This document shows, piece by piece, positions 59,945-64,000 of a stretch of DNA of 64,000 nt; positions within the stretch are counted from its first letter, which is position 1; every line of letters begins with the position of its first letter. The stretch is taken from NCBI RefSeq assembly GCF_023101765.2, contig NC_064218.1, positions 3,720,001-3,784,000 on the forward strand, given 5' to 3'. The position numbers and the translations under genes are program-made. This DNA comes from Spodoptera frugiperda (Eukaryota > Arthropoda > Insecta > Lepidoptera > Noctuidae). The notes below the pieces were generated by a model. It made no database searches, had not been told where the DNA came from, and saw only the letters and a list, made by a program, of their open reading frames with translations.

Positions 59945-60115
59945 ATTAAGTATAAGCTGGTAAACGAGCAGAGGGATCTCCAAGACACCCGAAACACCAG
60001 AGGCGTTACACTTACAAGTGCGTTACCGGCCTTTTGGGGGCTAGGAATTTGAAGGTTGTTTTGGGAATTTGAATTGGGAAGATTGGGGAGTGGAGTGGCT
60101 CAATTACCCCATAAT
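59945..60115 (+). repeat. Rep-A copy, truncated
   Basis: 'ctggtaaacgagcagaggga', 'gacacccgaaacaccagagg' and 'gaattgggaagattgggga' follow the Rep-A order, with an internal deletion. Confidence 0.65.
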
Positions 60116-60689
60116 TGGGGTGACAATAAAATGAAACACAACGCATTATATTCTTGCATGTTGAAAAACGGTTGTATCTATAGGTACTATACCTTGGAAA
60201 AATATTTATGTTTTTTGGACGGCAAATGGGAAAACACAATCCTTTTATCACCTTTCATGGAAAAGGTATTAAAAAAAATAATGCTAAATCCCATACACAC
60301 GTGCTTTCAGCTTTAACACGAGATTTTTTAAACGAAAATTCGTATGTCCAACACGTTTGCGACCCCTTTTAATCTAAGCCAAAGGTCATTGAGTTATTTT
60401 ATTAGGTACGTCTGAGGGTTAACCACTAAACCAGTGAAATTCAGAGTCAGTTGTAGTCGTTAAATAAATCGGTACAGTTGTAAAACAAGATGTATTTATG
60501 GAGTTTCATTTTATGATAACAATTTTATTTTGAGTGGACTTTATTTCTTTCGTGTTAAGAATCGTTATTGTAAAGTTGATTGTGTGAATGTAATTGGGAA
60601 ATTGATGAGGGAGTTTTCATTAACGCTTCACAATTGACTATGGGTGTCCTCTACATTACATAGTTTGATACCATATCAATGCTTGGTTT

Positions 60690-60800
60690 TTTGGGAGGGA
60701 AAAATTATCCAATGACTTTCAGTTTCAATCAGAGTCTGTCAGACAAAAACCACCTCGTTCCTACTCCTGCTTTTCAAGCAGGCACTGCCTTAAGGCAGTT
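60690..60800 (-). repeat. R1-tail fragment, inverted and diverged
   Basis: 'aaattatccaatgacttt', 'aaaccacctcgttcctactc' and 'ctgcttttcaagcaggc' match the LINE 3' UTR in the complement. Confidence 0.6.
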
Positions 60801-61736
60801 TGCAAGGGGTTTGGGTATCCTATGTCCAAAAGATTTCCACAGAGTGCCTCTGCCTAGGATTTTGGAACAAATGTCATTGTCAACGGAAAGATTCAAAAGG
60901 TGAGAAAAAAATGTTGGAATACGAAGTTTGCCAAGCCAGCTAGTCATAAATAAATATGATTTACCGAAATGTTTGTAGGTACGCGCAAACTCCCAGACAT
61001 GAGGGCAAGAATTGTATGTAAGAAAAATTCGAGTCAATCACCGCGAAAATCAAATAATCCGGGCGAAAATGGGATAGACTTGCTAGTAAACTATAAAACA
61101 CATCGATATTAAAATCCAAAATATCCGATTTGCCAGTTTCACTTGTGATTATACAAGAAGCCACGTAGCACTTAAACGTTGAAATAGTGAAAACCGTTTT
61201 ATAACGTTTCATTCATTAACTTTTGCCCAAATTGGTTCGGAATAGTTCCCGGAATTTGCAGGTCAGTTCAAACTAGCCAAAACTGGTTCAGTCAAATACT
61301 AAAATGTTCCTCGTATTTGCTCAAAGCTCATTGCATAGTTTAAATTATAATCTTATTTAATTAGCGTTTCAAACTTTCAACGTAGCGTTCATTTATGAAA
61401 TGAGTTTTTATTGAGTTTTATTTTTATTTGGAGTGAGCTTATATGTCACCATCCCTGTTGGCCTGCAAATCCCGTAGGTGATAGGTGTCGTTGGAGAGTA
61501 AAATTGAAAGTGTATAACTAAATAGAAGCTATGATATTTAATAAAAAAAATCATTTCATTCATTGTAAAATATAACCAGTTTCTTCTGTGTGCAGGAAAT
61601 TACATAACATTACTAGAAAGAGCCGAGTTTCAGCGGGATTATTAAAAATGTATCGCATACATAAACATTTTAATCTAGAAAGTCTTTGTTACCTTTAAGA
61701 CAGAAATTCGTATTTAAAACTACTGAAACTATTCTA

Positions 61737-62010
61737 ATGTCGTGGTGGTTTAAGACGCCTGCTTCTCATGCATGAAACCTACCAACAGTAAGTAGGTACC
61801 AATGTGACTTTTTCTGAGTTATAGTACGCACTTTGTAAAATGATTAAAACTACACTGATAAACTGTGAAGAAAAACATCGAGAGGAAACCTGAGCTTATA
61901 ATTTATAATTATAGGTTTGAAATCGCCAACCTTTGAGCAAGCGTGGTGATTAATGCTCAAACCTTTGCCGTGTGAGAAGAAGCCTTTGGTCAGCAGTAAC
62001 CATTTATAGG
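61737..62010 (+). repeat. Rep-D copy
   Basis: It runs from 'aatgtcgtggtggtttaaga' and 'cgcctgcttctcatgcatga' to 'tggtgattaatgctcaaacc' and 'gtcagcagtaaccatttata'. It lies about 400 bp upstream of the right-end transposase gene. Confidence 0.7.
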
Positions 62011-62423
62011 CTTATGATGTGTAAAACTACTCTCAAGTAATGTTTGATGAAAAACTGTAAAAAGATTTGTTTAGTATTTTTTTTACAAAAAACGAGTAAA
62101 GGACAATGGGCAGATTGGGACCACCCTCCAATAGCAATAAGATGTATGTCGTTGGATAGGGCTTTTCATTAGGAACAACAATTGTTATGACAGTTTTGTT
62201 GTTATAGCTGTCCGTTCGGAGTTATAAGACTTGTAAGTTCTGATATAATGAAAACCTATATTGATAGGATGATTTTCCCGCCTCAAAAAAAAAAAATAAT
62301 AATAATAAAAAAAAAACGTCTGTCGTTCGTTGCTTTTGTTTCACGTCAGTTATCGTTTGGTTCCGTTTTTTCACTCACTTTTGAATTGCACTGGACTTTT
62401 GAATTGCAAATCGATCAGATAAG

Positions 62424-64000
62424 ATGGAAGATCATCGAAACTGTGTTATGTGTCGGCGAGGCCTGTATCGCAGAAGATATCAGCAACACGTTCTATCTGA
62501 TAATCTCCCAAGAGCGCGACCAGAGGTTGCTGCATATATACAACAACATGCAGTTCTAGAGGTAAGTGTATTGTACTTACTTATTGATATTTTTCTAGAG
62601 TCATAATCGATTAGAACAAAGGGACAACTTATTTTAAGCCATTCTTAATCATTAAAATAAAATCACGTTTTACGTGTTAAATGTGGTATTGTATGTTTTT
62701 CGTGGTTAGATATGTCAAAATAAACTAAAATAACACTTTTAACCCGTAAAATATCGTTTAAGTTTTAAGAAAGCCGATAATAATTAACTGATACGTTTTT
62801 TTTTTTACATTACAGGTGGTATTCGACAACACACGAAGCGTGTGCCATAGGTGCTGGCAGATAGCAGCAAATGCCGCCAGACCACCTGTTGTAGTAGAAG
62901 TGCCAGAAGCTCCTGAAGAGAATGATCAGAATGTTCGTGTACTTCATGTTCCTGATTACGTCAGAGCGCCAAATAATCACAGGCACTGTATTTTTAACAT
63001 CTGTGCTAATAACACCCGACACAGAATACCAGAGTCTATTAAAATTCACATCTTTTGTGAACACAAGCTATACATACCCGATGGCGCCAGAGTATGTAGA
63101 GAACATCTGGAAAGCAATAATTGGAATGAGCTGCCTGATTTTTGTAACACAACTCATAATTTTACTGCTATCCAGTTCAATGATGTTTGTGACATGCTAC
63201 GAACAGCTCTTCAACGTGGTTCGAGGTTCGATTTTAGAATTCGGGGAGCCCTGACCAACGAAGAAATGCATTTTTGGGTTGGTCTTAATGGAGACCAGTT
63301 CGATGCCATTTTAGAGCAAACTCCATCACTGAGTGAGAGATCCAATGATCCAAGGACTGCGTTAGCTATATTGTTGGTAAAACTTCGCACGGGGGATTCA
63401 AACGAAAGGCTTGCGACATTATTTAATATGTCAAGAAGAAAACTTGAACGACATTTAACTGTTGCTCGTGAATGCCTAACTAATGAATACGTTATACTAC
63501 ACTTAGGATTGGATCACATAGACAGAGAAAATATTTTGGCGAGAAACCTAATGATGCCAAAAAACCTCTATGGAAATGCAGAAAATAGCAAACTCATACT
63601 CATTTGTGATGGAACCTACATATATATTAACAAAAGTAGCAATTTTTTATTTCAACGACTAACATACAGCTTGCATAAATATCAAAACCTGTTAAAGCCA
63701 TTTTTAATCGTTGCCTCAGATGGCTATATTATTGATGTAGTGGGACCATTCGCCGCTACGAAAACTGACGCGCAAATCATGCAAGATATCATGAATGACG
63801 AAGAACACCCTTTACATTTTTTACTACAAGAAAATGATGTATTTATCTTGGACCGTGGATTTAGGGATGCTTTGGAGTCTATAGAAGCTTGCGGTTATGA
63901 ACACTACGTGCCACCAACTCTTTAGTTGGTGGCACGATCTTTATCGTCGTGAGACACAACTAACTACAGAACAAGCAAATGAAGCTCGGGCTGTAACAAT
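62424..64000 (+). pseudogene. DDE transposase of a second DNA transposon, frameshifted, 3' end outside the window
   Basis: Exon 1 (62,424-62,561) and exon 2 (from 62,816) join at GTAAGT and TTACAG in phase 0. The frame runs 415 aa to a stop at 63,923-63,925. Two CxxC pairs (C7/C10, C56/C59) suggest a zinc ribbon; a second Cys/His cluster follows (C104, C109, C127, C140, H143). The core is DDE_4-like: D311 in 'ICDGTYIYI' and D392 in 'LDRGFRDA', separated by 'SDGYIIDVVGPF'. After the stop the family sequence resumes in the +1 frame ('RRETQLTTEQANEARAVT') to the window edge, where the third acidic residue would follow. A 16-bp insertion causes the break. The element's left end may lie near 62,100-62,400, but no terminal repeat can be tested without the right end. 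It is unlike the ISL2EU transposase at 2.4 kb. Confidence 0.82.
63909..63936. repeat. Perfect 12-bp hairpin breaking the transposase frame
   Basis: GTGCCACCAACT, loop CTTT, AGTTGGTGGCAC. The second arm plus loop (16 bp, 63,921-63,936) is the excess over an open frame, so it looks like a fold-back templated insertion. Confidence 0.9.

Larger units (their letters stand above)
41038..62423. other. Repeat-rich non-coding block upstream of the PDE8 exons seen
   Basis: I find no further PDE8 exon and no other host gene. It is probably a 5' intron or the upstream region of PDE8. Repeats are listed separately. Stretches with nothing I can name include 42,160-42,700, 42,740-44,000, 45,670-46,700, 48,670-49,800, 52,080-52,740, 54,800-56,640, 58,610-59,500 and 60,800-61,730. 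Short open frames in them show no family similarity. Confidence 0.55.

Overview
The window is a piece of a lepidopteran (moth or butterfly) chromosome, probably noctuoid. It is AT-rich, intron-rich and crowded with tRNA-derived SINEs, LINE tails, a Helitron-like element and many small inverted-repeat elements of types common in moth genomes. The species call is inference from repeat style. The two host genes are recognised from their translated exons.

Layout. At 2,148-6,459 sits an apparently complete DNA transposon of ISL2EU type. It has 11-bp terminal inverted repeats, TA flanks, a two-exon THAP/DDE transposase gene on + and a convergent three-exon YqaJ-type nuclease gene on -. From 13,740 to 18,681 (+) lie the last six coding exons of the ceramide transfer protein gene (CERT), covering the linker and START domain. 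Exon 4 of this set and its 5' splice site are tandemly copied in a nine-fold array with a 111-bp period. From 41,037 down to 26,420 (-) lie twelve coding exons of a PDE8-type cyclic nucleotide phosphodiesterase (end of the REC-like region, PAS, catalytic domain). CERT and PDE8 are convergent, with 7.7 kb of repeat-filled DNA between their stop codons. From about 41 kb to 62.4 kb I find no host coding exon, only repeats; it is probably the 5' intron or upstream region of PDE8. From 62,424 to the right edge is a second, unrelated transposase gene, broken by a 16-bp insertion that makes a perfect hairpin with the neighbouring 12 bp.

Repeat names used below: Rep-A (family containing the text 'gagcagacggatcacctga'), Rep-D (family beginning near 'gcttctcatgcatg' and ending in 'cagtggctactta'), Rep-F (family containing 'gagtccctctgtgactcg'), SINE1 and SINE2 (two tRNA-like SINE families), R1-tail (3' end of an R1-type LINE), R5 to R10 (short dispersed families defined in their entries). 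All family assignments come from comparing copies inside this window and from recall of known families; no database was searched.

The most notable items are the CERT exon/5'-splice-site array, the intact ISL2EU-like element, the fold-back insertion in the right-end transposase, the Helitron candidate, and the small elements carrying paired CCAAT boxes or TGACGTCA palindromes in PDE8 introns.
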